DNA of 64,000 bases from Candidatus Poribacteria bacterium (GTDB lineage: Bacteria; Poribacteria; WGA-4E; WGA-3G), in contig OY282386.1 in the NCBI GenBank assembly GCA_958295945.1, positions 1,999,371 to 2,063,370 of the forward strand, read 5' to 3'. The translations under genes and the position numbers were made by a program. This document shows positions 38,801 through 45,527 of the stretch, piece after piece; the stretch's first letter is position 1, and each line of letters begins with the position of its first letter. The notes below the pieces were generated by a model. That model saw nothing but the letters and a program-made list of their open reading frames with translations, had not been told where the DNA came from and did no database searches.

Positions 38801-39014
38801 ATCCTAATGACATATCACCTTGTTTCACAAGGAAATCTGGGGCATTACCTGCAATACGTTTGGGTTCATTTGTGATGTTGTAATCTGCTGAAGTAGAGAA
38901 ATCCTGACACCATTCACCCAAAAACTGTTGAAGAAGTAGACGATAGCTATGCTCAGTTGCATCCCCAGATTGTAATAAGGTTTCAATTCCATCAAGATAT
39001 TCTGTAATTGTCAT
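35820..39014 (-). CDS. Single-chain restriction-modification enzyme (N6-adenine methylase plus nuclease)
   Basis: The start at 39014 (MTITEYLDG) is chosen for AAGGA 6 nt upstream; the longer frame would overlap the upstream gene. The 1064-residue protein begins with a nuclease-like block, Pro59-Asp60 then Glu74-Thr-Lys76 (PDFLVKQ ... IETKPPG), a PD-(D/E)xK signature. The methylase has motif I ILDPAVGTGTFL and motif IV NPPYLGESDN. A long C-terminal half resembles the specificity region of type ISP/IIG enzymes (NLAMCVGRAGQ, HDGKGDCDISLGPED). No helicase is seen, so it probably acts alone on DNA. It is set oddly between two metabolic genes. Confidence 0.88.
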   Translation of the reverse strand: MTITEYLDGIETLLQSGDATEHSYRLLLQQFLGEWCQDFSTSADYNITNEPKRIAGNAPDFLVKQGDMSLGWIETKPPGTDLGNEEKSEQLQRYRKAFSNLILTDYIEFRLYSSGENCFSVRISDIDDAKGDANQGLTNQCNDDSEISTFLSAFFGSEPIRIGKASDLARMLSGKAQLLKAAISNLLKDSSNNELKNRLEAFREHLIADLPKAKFSDMMAQTITYSLFAARCYHTHGNFDRTRAMDILEEINPFLSQLFWTSIQRLTKLNWIIDPIAELLEFADMESIISEFGADGRQAGPIIHFYEDFLSDYDPEIRKKSGVYYTPEPVVSYIVRSVDQVLIDQFNLSDGLAHTGTVKHNENQLPKVQILDPAVGTGTFLRSVIAQIHDTIMTGGMPGAWQEYVSQHLLPRLHGFERLPAPYTMCHLTLTHQLSQLDYNLDDGERLNVYLTDALEAGDRDVGLPIFIDEIAKEAESAANVKRDMPVMVIIKNPPYLGESDNNGKWIRGLLRGLDGNITTEDYFKVNGRDLDERNSKWLNDDYVKFIRFAQWRIERTGYGILAFISNHGYLNNVTFRGMRQSLMHTFDSIYILDLHGNKRTNEKPPDGGPDDNVFKIQQGVSIGIFVKNASENQSTANVYHYELWGNREDKYKWLGTNTIDSTQWKESPSSYPNYLFVPYSESVSEEYERGWKITKIFPFNNGGTITKRDRMVVDFEKEPILKRVNLFRNSTESNDELCRQLPIRMNKEWNIDKARETLRSEQDLNEHIQPFLYRPYDERFIFYHDALVARRTVTVMRHLLAGENLAMCVGRAGQAVGDTIWNLVSISKKIANLNLFRRGGIVVFPMYSFGDKGGQRLHNLSHQYIEEVCRHLNYENSSTDTLSFIHDGKGDCDISLGPEDIFNYIYAVLHAPEYRKRYADQLKIDFPHIPLTTNRSLFQKLALLGEQLVESQLFQSEGLNLPVFPVSGNQKVEDIHWTEVDQRVWINRTQYFEQIQQYVWEFRVGGHQPAEKWLDDRKSRTLTYDEIQHYRNICGAIGKTINVMEEIDNTVEQHGGWPLENKA

Positions 39015-39021
39015 AATTTCC

Positions 39022-40047
39022 TTACCCATTCGCAAAAATAAGCCGTTTCCTGTTCTGACAGGGAAGTTCAATCGTCTGTCCCGTGATACCACTCTCAATC
39101 GAAGCAAAACCGATTTCATTCACAGCAGTATAATCATCGCGTGAACAATCAGGCGGTTCACCACCATCAAGATAATCAGTTATCTGTTTATACGCAATCT
39201 TAAATGGACTTGCATTGTCAGGCAAATCAAGTGTGTCATTATCTACCATCTTACCACCCTTCTGAACTGTTGCACCACTATAGAAACCAGTCTGCACTGA
39301 ACCTTCACTTCCAAGTACATCCACTGAAAATCCACCTTTAACGCCATGTTTTCCAACATGATAACCGATAGCACCGTTTTCAAATTTGATAGTTGCACCG
39401 ACAATTGCAGGCTCTGGTTCATAAGGTTCTGGCACATCACCACCACCTTCTACATAGCCTGTGACTGAAACAGGGTCATATCCAGCAAACTGACAAATCA
39501 TATCAGTAGTATGAATTGAGAAGGACAGCACACCACCACCACAATACCCGATGACACTCTGCACTTCTCCAATCAACCCGTCCTTAACCAACGATTGTAA
39601 GCGGATGAGATGCGGTCCCCAATGTCTTGTATAGTCAACCACAATGGGAACACCTTTCGCATCAGCACCAGCAGTCATGGTGTCTACCTCTTCAAGTGAA
39701 CAGCCAGCAGGTTTCTCAAGAAAAATCGCTTTGATGTCTGCCCTCAAAACATTCTGCATTACCTCAAAATGGTGTGGACCACGCACACAGACAGCAACAA
39801 TATCTAACTTCTCACTTTCTAACAATTGCACATCTGTTTCATAATAATTGATTGAATTGTCTGGGAACCCTGGCCCCCAAGTCCTTTTGAAGTCTGCTTG
39901 ACGGTCAGTAGACATATCTGCAACTGCAACTAACTCTGTAGTTTCACACAGACGAATACCACCAGCATGACAATATGGATATTCATCACTCGGTGTTGAA
40001 TAACGAGCAGCGATACTACCTAATCCAATAATTCCGACACGATACAT
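39022..40047 (-). CDS. Gfo/Idh/MocA family oxidoreductase
   Basis: The 341-residue protein starts RVGIIGLGSIAARYS (Rossmann fold) and has the EKP motif (FLEKPAGCS). Its C-terminal domain is a beta-sheet substrate domain with VIGYCGGGVLSFSIHTTDMI. It belongs to the family of NAD(P)-dependent sugar and polyol dehydrogenases; the substrate is unknown. AAGGAG precedes the ATG. The restriction-modification gene starts 7 nt after its stop, so the four genes from 40047 down to 33995 could form one transcript. Confidence 0.9.
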   Translation of the reverse strand: MYRVGIIGLGSIAARYSTPSDEYPYCHAGGIRLCETTELVAVADMSTDRQADFKRTWGPGFPDNSINYYETDVQLLESEKLDIVAVCVRGPHHFEVMQNVLRADIKAIFLEKPAGCSLEEVDTMTAGADAKGVPIVVDYTRHWGPHLIRLQSLVKDGLIGEVQSVIGYCGGGVLSFSIHTTDMICQFAGYDPVSVTGYVEGGGDVPEPYEPEPAIVGATIKFENGAIGYHVGKHGVKGGFSVDVLGSEGSVQTGFYSGATVQKGGKMVDNDTLDLPDNASPFKIAYKQITDYLDGGEPPDCSRDDYTAVNEIGFASIESGITGQTIELPCQNRKRLIFANG

Positions 40048-40167
40048 TGATTTACTCCTTATGCATTGGGATGTTAAGAGATTAGCATATATTGAGGTTA
40101 ATAGGCAAGTGTTATTCCTTTTACTAGGTGTGTAAAGATTTTGTCACTAACTTCTCACCATGAATTA

Positions 40168-40239
40168 TAGGGGCGGGTCTCTGTGCCCGCCCGTTGCCTT
40201 ACAGGACAAGGAATGGCAGGGCACAGAGACCCGCCCCTA
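40168..40239. repeat. Long perfect inverted repeat (dispersed palindrome family)
   Basis: A 21-bp arm at 40168-40188 pairs perfectly with 40219-40239 around a 30-nt loop. The core GGGTCTCTGTGCCC resembles the inner arms at 15894-15953. There is no T-tract. The surrounding gap from 40048 to 40531 otherwise holds no recognisable gene. Confidence 0.75.
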
Positions 40240-40520
40240 CAATAGGTTACAGGTTTTTCAAATGAAATGGCTCATGCCAAAAACTTTACATACCCCACAC
40301 CCACAGAATTGTTGCACAAAAATGAATTCTATGTATAATATAACTAACCGCAGAACATGAACTCACAGAATGTCAACCTGCATCAACGTTTATTTGGAGA
40401 TTTATGCTTTAGCGGCAAGATGCATTGATCCAATATACAATGCACAGAAGGTCTGTGTATCACGGATTGTGCGCCAAATCAACTTCTATATATTTGCCAT
40501 AAAACGGCAAATCAAAATAA

Positions 40521-40558
40521 AGAGGATTAACATGCATATATATATATATATATATATA
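40521..40558 (+). promoter_or_regulatory. AT dinucleotide tract after a Shine-Dalgarno/ATG: possible phase-variation switch
   Basis: AGAGGA (40521-40526) is 5 nt before ATG at 40532, followed by CAT and (AT)11-A at 40536-40558. In the present length this ATG runs into TGA at 40577. Removing one AT unit, or adding two, places it in frame with the secreted protein downstream and adds a Lys/His-bearing signal-peptide start. The repeat thus sits exactly where slip-strand change would switch translation. Confidence 0.6.
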
Positions 40559-40575
40559 AACACTTTACAACTGCA

Positions 40576-41403
40576 GTGATACTTTTAACACTCGTTTGCA
40601 TATCTTTTGTTAGCCAAAGCCACGCGTTTGAATTTGTTGAAAAGACGACCGACTCTGAAGACATTAATTATGGATACTCCCAAGGAATATGGCACTTAGC
40701 TTACGTGAAAACATCGACAGCGTACTACTGCGTAGACTGGTATATTCGTGAGCATGGAAGTACGGAGTTTGTCTATCAAAAAACCAGTTTCGGTGATCGT
40801 GAAGCCTGGTTCTGGCCTTATTGGCTCAGTGGAACAATTAAAGGGACAAAGTATACGATTAAGGCAGTTGCATATCAAATGCCTCTAGATCCAAATGTAG
40901 ATATTCTTCAGACTCAGATTACTCACACCTATACACTCAAAGTCTATAGTCCAATAATTGACAGTGGTATCAAAAAGACCACAGCGGAAGGCGCGGAATT
41001 ACCTGGCATATTACGCGTCACGGGTGCGAACGGTCACGCAGAACTCACACGCCACTACTTCAACGGATCGTTTATTGGAATAGATGGGTTCATAAGGGCG
41101 TCTAACCATACTGAAAATCGTTTGACAGGTTTTGGAAGGTTCCGTCATGCACTCTTAAACAAACCTGCTGATGAACTTGAAAAGGATTTGGCTAACGAGC
41201 CAATTGAACCTGGGGAAACTTATGGACCTTATTATACCAGTGATTACGGCACCTTCTTTGAGTATCCCACAGGTGGTAATATTGTGAAAGGCGATGATTG
41301 GAAATGTCAAGCGTACATTCGATTAAAGGTGTCTGATGGACTTGTTACGGATACATGGTTAGCACCAACAACAAGCACGTTTACCTATGAAGACAATCCA
41401 TAG
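40576..41403 (+). CDS. Secreted protein of unknown function, possibly phase-variable
   Basis: The frame as given begins at a GTG (MILLTLVCISFVSQSHAFEF), but this start lacks a basic N-region and a good ribosome site. The frame is open upstream into KHFTTAVILLTLVC. It would join the ATG at 40532 if the (AT)n tract changed by one unit, making a normal signal peptide. The mature 255 residues are beta-rich with Trp/Tyr blocks (DWYIREHGSTEF, WFWPYWLSGTIKG, YYTSDYGTFFEYP) and no family I recognise. It may be a surface or carbohydrate-binding protein. Coding quality is otherwise good. Confidence 0.65.
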   Translation: MILLTLVCISFVSQSHAFEFVEKTTDSEDINYGYSQGIWHLAYVKTSTAYYCVDWYIREHGSTEFVYQKTSFGDREAWFWPYWLSGTIKGTKYTIKAVAYQMPLDPNVDILQTQITHTYTLKVYSPIIDSGIKKTTAEGAELPGILRVTGANGHAELTRHYFNGSFIGIDGFIRASNHTENRLTGFGRFRHALLNKPADELEKDLANEPIEPGETYGPYYTSDYGTFFEYPTGGNIVKGDDWKCQAYIRLKVSDGLVTDTWLAPTTSTFTYEDNP

Positions 41404-41413
41404 TATATGCTAT

Positions 41414-41437
41414 CTGCGGGGACGCGTTTCCCCGCAG
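41414..41437. repeat. Short GC-rich hairpin between two genes
   Basis: CTGCGGGG (41414-41421) and CCCCGCAG (41430-41437) form a perfect 8-bp stem around ACGCGTTT. No T-run follows on the plus strand, so attenuation or mRNA stabilisation is as likely as termination. It resembles the GC palindromes elsewhere in the window. Confidence 0.55.
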
Positions 41438-41456
41438 TCCATAAAAGGAGAAAACC

Positions 41457-42503
41457 ATGTGCTACTTCAACAAAGTTTGTTTGCTCTGTTTCATGCTACT
41501 AATTTTAGCTACCTCTGCATCTGCAAGAATCGTCTTTGGATCAGTACGAGATGGTATTGATGGTATCTACGTTATGGATGATGACGGAAGTAATCTGACG
41601 CTTCTGACAGATAAATCCAGACCAATATTACCGCGCTGGTCACCTGATGGCAAACATATTGCGTTTAAGGCTTACGGGCCTGACGGTTCCTACCTTTACC
41701 TAATGAATCCAGATGGCACGAATATACGGCCAATTACAAAAGAACCTATTGATTATATTGGAGCGATATCATTTTCACCGGATGGAGCATCTCTCGTTTT
41801 TAATATGCACGTGCAGATAGGAAACACATTCAAAGACAGTATCAAAGTGGTAAATATCAAAACTGGTAAGGTCACAGAATTAGTTGATCTGGATGCTGCA
41901 GATTTGGATGCAATATATTGCGATTGGTCGCCGGATGGGAAACATATCGTGTTTTCAAGGTCGATGCGTGTCAATATGCCCGTTGCCCCAATTCATATTA
42001 TGAATGCTGATGGACATAAACCACATCCGCTGTTGGCTCCTATAAATGGACGGCAACGTGCGCCGCGTTGGTCACCAGACGGTAAACAGATTGTCTATCT
42101 TCAAGATAAGTATACCTGGACCCCGATCGGCAATGGTCGTCTTGCGTTGATCTATCATGCACATCAGTATATGATCTGTGATCGCAATGGAAAAAACATC
42201 AAACAACTTCGAATACCAAAGGACTGGAGACCTATATCCATTGATTGGATGGACGATGGCGAGTCGGTTGTCTTTAGCGCGTATGCTGGCTTACCATTGG
42301 ACGAACCGATATTGGAGGGGTTTGAGTTCCCGCCACAAAATATCTATAAGCATCATATTTGGACAGAAGTGACCACCCAGTTAACAAACCATCAAGACGA
42401 TGATGATATAATAGATTGGATAAGTGATGATGTTCTTTCTATTACACCTATAGGCAAAAAAAAAGTGACTTTGGGAACCATTAAGATGACGGATAGTCAG
42501 TAA
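41457..42503 (+). CDS. Exported TolB-like (PD40) beta-propeller protein
   Basis: The 348-residue protein has a signal peptide (LLCFMLLILATSASA). It has repeated PD40/TolB units: IYVMDDDGSNLTLLTD, PRWSPDGKHIAF, LYLMNPDGTNIRPIT, DWSPDGKHIVFSR and PRWSPDGKQIVYL, giving about six blades. TolB-like propellers bind partners at the envelope, but no TolA/Pal partner is nearby, so this may be a stand-alone domain. AAAGGAG precedes the ATG. It lies 53 bp after the unknown secreted gene in the same direction. Confidence 0.85.
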   Translation: MCYFNKVCLLCFMLLILATSASARIVFGSVRDGIDGIYVMDDDGSNLTLLTDKSRPILPRWSPDGKHIAFKAYGPDGSYLYLMNPDGTNIRPITKEPIDYIGAISFSPDGASLVFNMHVQIGNTFKDSIKVVNIKTGKVTELVDLDAADLDAIYCDWSPDGKHIVFSRSMRVNMPVAPIHIMNADGHKPHPLLAPINGRQRAPRWSPDGKQIVYLQDKYTWTPIGNGRLALIYHAHQYMICDRNGKNIKQLRIPKDWRPISIDWMDDGESVVFSAYAGLPLDEPILEGFEFPPQNIYKHHIWTEVTTQLTNHQDDDDIIDWISDDVLSITPIGKKKVTLGTIKMTDSQ

Positions 42504-42565
42504 CCATTAGCCTGCATTTCTTGGTGTTAGGCAGGTATCCGTTAGTGGGTATCTGCCTATAATTT

Positions 42566-42726
42566 AACGTGAGTTTAATAATTCATAGGATGGGCGCAAA
42601 TTAAACAGAAAACGGATATATTTGCTTAAAAAATCGTTATTTTGGTGTTTTTACCCCCTCAAATCCCCTTATCAGTGGGACTTTAAGAGGAAATGTGGAA
42701 GTCCTCACTATTTATCAAACTCACGT
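42566..42726. mobile_element. MITE sharing ends with the IS982 element
   Basis: The 160-bp, non-coding sequence begins AACGTGAGTTTAATAATT and ends with the reverse complement ATTTATCAAACTCACGT. The right end matches 17 of the first 18 bases of the left end of the IS at 43351. No ORF or transposase is inside. It is probably mobilised in trans by the IS982 transposase (inference). Confidence 0.7.
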
Positions 42727-42752
42727 AAAATTAAGAAAATTGCGGAATTCAC

Positions 42753-43322
42753 TTAAAAGTAATAGTGAATACCAACCGTTCCAGATGTCGTTAAATGTAA
42801 ATCAAGGGCCTCGTCAAATTCATCAGCATTGAACCTTATAAATTTTATTCCAATTTCAAAAGCAAATCCAAGATTGGGGTGCTCACTAAATGAATATTCT
42901 ACTCCTCCAAAGCCTTCCAAGCCTAAACCTACGTTATTGACATCCTCCTCTGAATCGCCAACATTCATAAGAGTGTAATTTGCCCCGCCCCCAAGATAAA
43001 ATCTGGAACGCGCCTTTTCCTGAACGGTATATAAAAATCGTCCACCGAGGGTCGATATTGACGCAGAGATATCTTCAGAGGGCACCGAAAAACCTGCACG
43101 GAAAATTAATCCTTGAAAGCCAACCCCTGTAGCAGTCCAATACTTCGCACTGATCCCATTAAGGGGCAAATCAGTGTGAAACCCAATCCCAAATTTACCG
43201 TTCTTCACATCCGAAACCTTTTCACTTGCATGCTCGTCTGCAAAGGTATCAAAAGGGGTTAGTCCTATAAAACAAGCAATTGTTGTGAATATTAGTAAAG
43301 TCATAAAACAATAAATCTTCAT
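42753..43322 (-). CDS. Small outer-membrane beta-barrel protein
   Basis: The 189-residue protein has a signal peptide (LLIFTTIACFIGLTPFDTFA). About eight amphipathic beta strands follow, rich in Gly and aromatic residues (GFGIEGF-type, FYLGGGANYTLM, GFAFEIGIKFIRF). The terminal residue is Phe (VGIHYYF), the usual signal for outer-membrane barrel assembly. The function is unknown. AAGGAG precedes the ATG. It is flanked on one side by the MITE and on the other by the IS982 element. Confidence 0.78.
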   Translation of the reverse strand: MKIYCFMTLLIFTTIACFIGLTPFDTFADEHASEKVSDVKNGKFGIGFHTDLPLNGISAKYWTATGVGFQGLIFRAGFSVPSEDISASISTLGGRFLYTVQEKARSRFYLGGGANYTLMNVGDSEEDVNNVGLGLEGFGGVEYSFSEHPNLGFAFEIGIKFIRFNADEFDEALDLHLTTSGTVGIHYYF

Positions 43323-43380
43323 TTGATACTCCTTAGTCCCACATTCTATTAACGTAAGTTTGATAAATAATTCAAGTAAT

Positions 43381-43409
43381 TTGTTTAAAGAGAACCCTTT
43401 TGGTATAAT
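43381..43409 (+). promoter_or_regulatory. Promoter of the IS982 transposase
   Basis: TTGTTT (43381-43386), a 17-nt spacer and TATAAT (43404-43409) sit just inside the left end and 34 bp before the transposase ATG. AAAGGAG lies 8 nt before that ATG. Confidence 0.6.
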
Positions 43410-43442
43410 GAAGTCATTATAATAAGATAAAGGAGTTCTCTC

Positions 43443-44342
43443 ATGCGTATTTTAACACTTTTTTGCAAAATTGACGACTTTTTTTTAGCTTTTGAGGCAT
43501 TTCTGGCATCACGTTCACTTCAGGACGATAAACCGATTGAAACACGCGGGCGTCCGCGCAGTCTGCACGACAGTGAGGTCATGACCATAATCATTGCCTT
43601 CCATCAAAGTGGGTATCGGACGTTCAAACATTTTTATGAAAAACATGTCTGCGTCTATTGGTGTGCTGAGTTTCCAAATCTTGTCAGTTATTCTCGGTTC
43701 GTGCAGCTCAAAAAAGAGGTGCTGCAACTCTTGGTGATTTTTCTTGATGTGCACAAAGGAGAATGTAGTGGCACCTCTTTTGTGGATGCCACGCGTCTGC
43801 GCGTGTGTGATAACAAGCGGATTTCAGCACATCGCGTCTTTGCTGAATATGCGGGGCGTTCAAAAACCTCTATGGGTTGGTTCTTTGGCTTTAAACTTCA
43901 CCTGATCATCAATGAGAAAGGCGAACTTTTAGGTATTCAACTCACACCGGGCAACACAGATGACCGAAAACCCTTACCCGACTTAGTGGTGGGACTGCAT
44001 GGTTCCCTCTACGGAGATAAGGGGTATATCTCTAAAGACATGCGGGAGACGCTTCAACAGCAAGGCATCAACTTGATCTATAAAGTCCGCAAGAATATGA
44101 AACCCGAACCGTTGTCTGCTTCCGATGAGGTGTGGCTGAGAAAACGTATGATTATTGAATCTGTGATCAAGGAACTGAAAACACAGACGCAGTTGGAACA
44201 CAGCCGACATAGAAGTTTCGTCAACTTTCAAGTGAACGTGGTTTCTGCCCTGATTGCTTATCAACTTTCAGAGAACAAACCCTCGGTGAACCTGCGAAAA
44301 CTTCAGGAAATCAATAATTTGCCTATGCTTTTTAACTCCTAA
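43443..44342 (+). CDS. IS982-family DDE transposase
   Basis: The 299-residue protein has the IS982 layout: an N-terminal helix-turn-helix part (RSLHDSEVMTIIIAFHQSGYRTF) and a DDE core. The core has Asp in FVDATRLRVCDNKR, Asp in LYGDKGYISKD and Glu in RMIIESVIKELK; the block HRVFAEYAGRSKTSMGWFFGFKLHLI is characteristic. The frame is intact and full length, so it could be functional. It cuts and rejoins the element ends. Confidence 0.93.
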   Translation: MRILTLFCKIDDFFLAFEAFLASRSLQDDKPIETRGRPRSLHDSEVMTIIIAFHQSGYRTFKHFYEKHVCVYWCAEFPNLVSYSRFVQLKKEVLQLLVIFLDVHKGECSGTSFVDATRLRVCDNKRISAHRVFAEYAGRSKTSMGWFFGFKLHLIINEKGELLGIQLTPGNTDDRKPLPDLVVGLHGSLYGDKGYISKDMRETLQQQGINLIYKVRKNMKPEPLSASDEVWLRKRMIIESVIKELKTQTQLEHSRHRSFVNFQVNVVSALIAYQLSENKPSVNLRKLQEINNLPMLFNS

Positions 44343-44362
44343 ACTATTTTCAAACTCACGTT

Positions 44363-44811
44363 ATAATTTAAGAGTATATGATGCTAAATTGACATACATG
44401 CAGATCCTGGTCAAGACACAGTCAACCTTCCCAATTCTCGTCACATCCTTCCATCCGACCAAAAACCCATCCGCTATTCAGGGACAATGAAATCAAAAAA
44501 CTCTATCCCCATCCTATCCAACAACCCCTATCCTCCTAAAGACATCTGATCTTGAAAATCCTGGTTCAGACAAAAAAGAATTCAACAAAACCCAATACTC
44601 TTTGTTCCCATTCTGTCAAATTGTTCTGCCTTTGTTGAACTCAGAAAATGATGACTACAACTTTACACACCCATGCACCAATTGTTTTTGCCAATGATTA
44701 CCAAAATGTGATATAATAAACAAGAGTTCGCAAATATATGAAAAATTGGACACTTAACTTATGGTAATATCCCATTATATATAGAAGACACATCTCTGTC
44801 AGGAGGGAGAT
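44363..44811. other. Intergenic region after the IS; promoter of the aldolase gene only
   Basis: The 449-bp stretch has no ORF of note and no RNA gene that I recognise. A promoter-like TTGCCA (44688-44693), 18-nt spacer and TATAAT (44712-44717) faces the aldolase gene at 44812, giving a leader of about 90 nt. Two loosely similar CCTGGT-CA segments (about 44405 and 44560) look like decayed repeats. Confidence 0.5.
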
Positions 44812-45519
44812 ATGTCGGAAACAAACCTAAAGAAACGTATTCGTGGTGGACACCATGTATATGGAACATCTGTGTCAATGACCATAGATCGTGACAGTCT
44901 CGCTGAAAGAGTGGAAAGAGGTGGATACGATTTTGTTGCAGTTGACAGTCAACACGCACCTTATAGTGAAGACAGACTTGTCGCATTTTGTAATATGGCA
45001 GACGATTTAGGTATTCCAGTCAACTTTCGGATCAAACATACACGCAATGCATATCTCATTGGAAACTACCTCGATCTAGGACCATCTGGTATTGAAGTGC
45101 CACAAGTAGAATTAGTGGAAACTGTTGACGAAGCTATAGATTTCTTCTATTACCCACAGAAAGGAATACGCAGTTGGGGTGGCGGTGCAAGAAAAAATTC
45201 AGCAAATATGGAACGACTGGAATATGCCGATTGGTGGAATAACTACGGTATGCTTTGGATGCAGATTGAGTCTGTTGAAGCAGTAACACATGCACGCAGA
45301 CTCGCAAAAACTGGTGTGGATTGTCTCTCGTTCGGTCCAACAGATTTAACTTTCAGTATGGAAGGTCATCCGAATTATGCTTTAAAAACAGTGGATGCTT
45401 GCGTCCAGTATGTTGTCCGGGAATTAGAAAGTAGTCCTACTACTGTCTGTTTTAGAAACGGTAATCCAAGCACACGCAACAAATATGCTGATATGGGTGT
45501 TACCGTGTTCTTAGAATAG
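44812..45519 (+). CDS. HpcH/HpaI-type aldolase/citrate lyase family protein
   Basis: The 235-residue protein has the class II pyruvate-aldolase pattern: VAVDSQHAPYSEDRL with Asp and His near the active site, PVNFRIKH in place of the usual arginine strand, GPSGIEVPQVE, and LSFGPTDLTFSMEG. These enzymes split or form 4-hydroxy-2-keto acids with a divalent metal. The protein is slightly short of the usual 250-260 residues. AGGAGG lies just before ATG. It probably degrades a sugar-derived keto acid (inference from the neighbouring sugar genes). Confidence 0.85.
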   Translation: MSETNLKKRIRGGHHVYGTSVSMTIDRDSLAERVERGGYDFVAVDSQHAPYSEDRLVAFCNMADDLGIPVNFRIKHTRNAYLIGNYLDLGPSGIEVPQVELVETVDEAIDFFYYPQKGIRSWGGGARKNSANMERLEYADWWNNYGMLWMQIESVEAVTHARRLAKTGVDCLSFGPTDLTFSMEGHPNYALKTVDACVQYVVRELESSPTTVCFRNGNPSTRNKYADMGVTVFLE

Positions 45520-45527
45520 TCTGAACG

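Larger units (their letters stand above)
43351..44362. mobile_element. IS982-family insertion sequence
   Basis: The element of about 1012 bp is bounded by AACGTAAGTTTGA at 43351-43363 and its near-complement TCAAACTCACGTT at 44350-44362, enclosing one transposase gene. No clear target-site duplication is visible. The transposase is intact, so the element may be active. Related end sequences occur at 42566-42726 and, singly, at 59249 and 60899. Confidence 0.8.

Noticed and set aside
40541-40558. (AT)n tract as an origin or promoter element
   Set aside because: Its position directly behind a Shine-Dalgarno and ATG is better explained by translation phase variation; there are no DnaA boxes nearby.
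40370-40579. 69-residue ORF ending in IYIYIYINTLQLQ
   Set aside because: Its C-terminal part is a translation of the (AT)n tract, and its N-terminal part has no ribosome site. Only the internal ATG at 40532 matters, as a possible switch start.
44363-44811. RNA gene in the gap after the IS element
   Set aside because: No cloverleaf or conserved RNA motif seen, only a promoter and decayed repeats.
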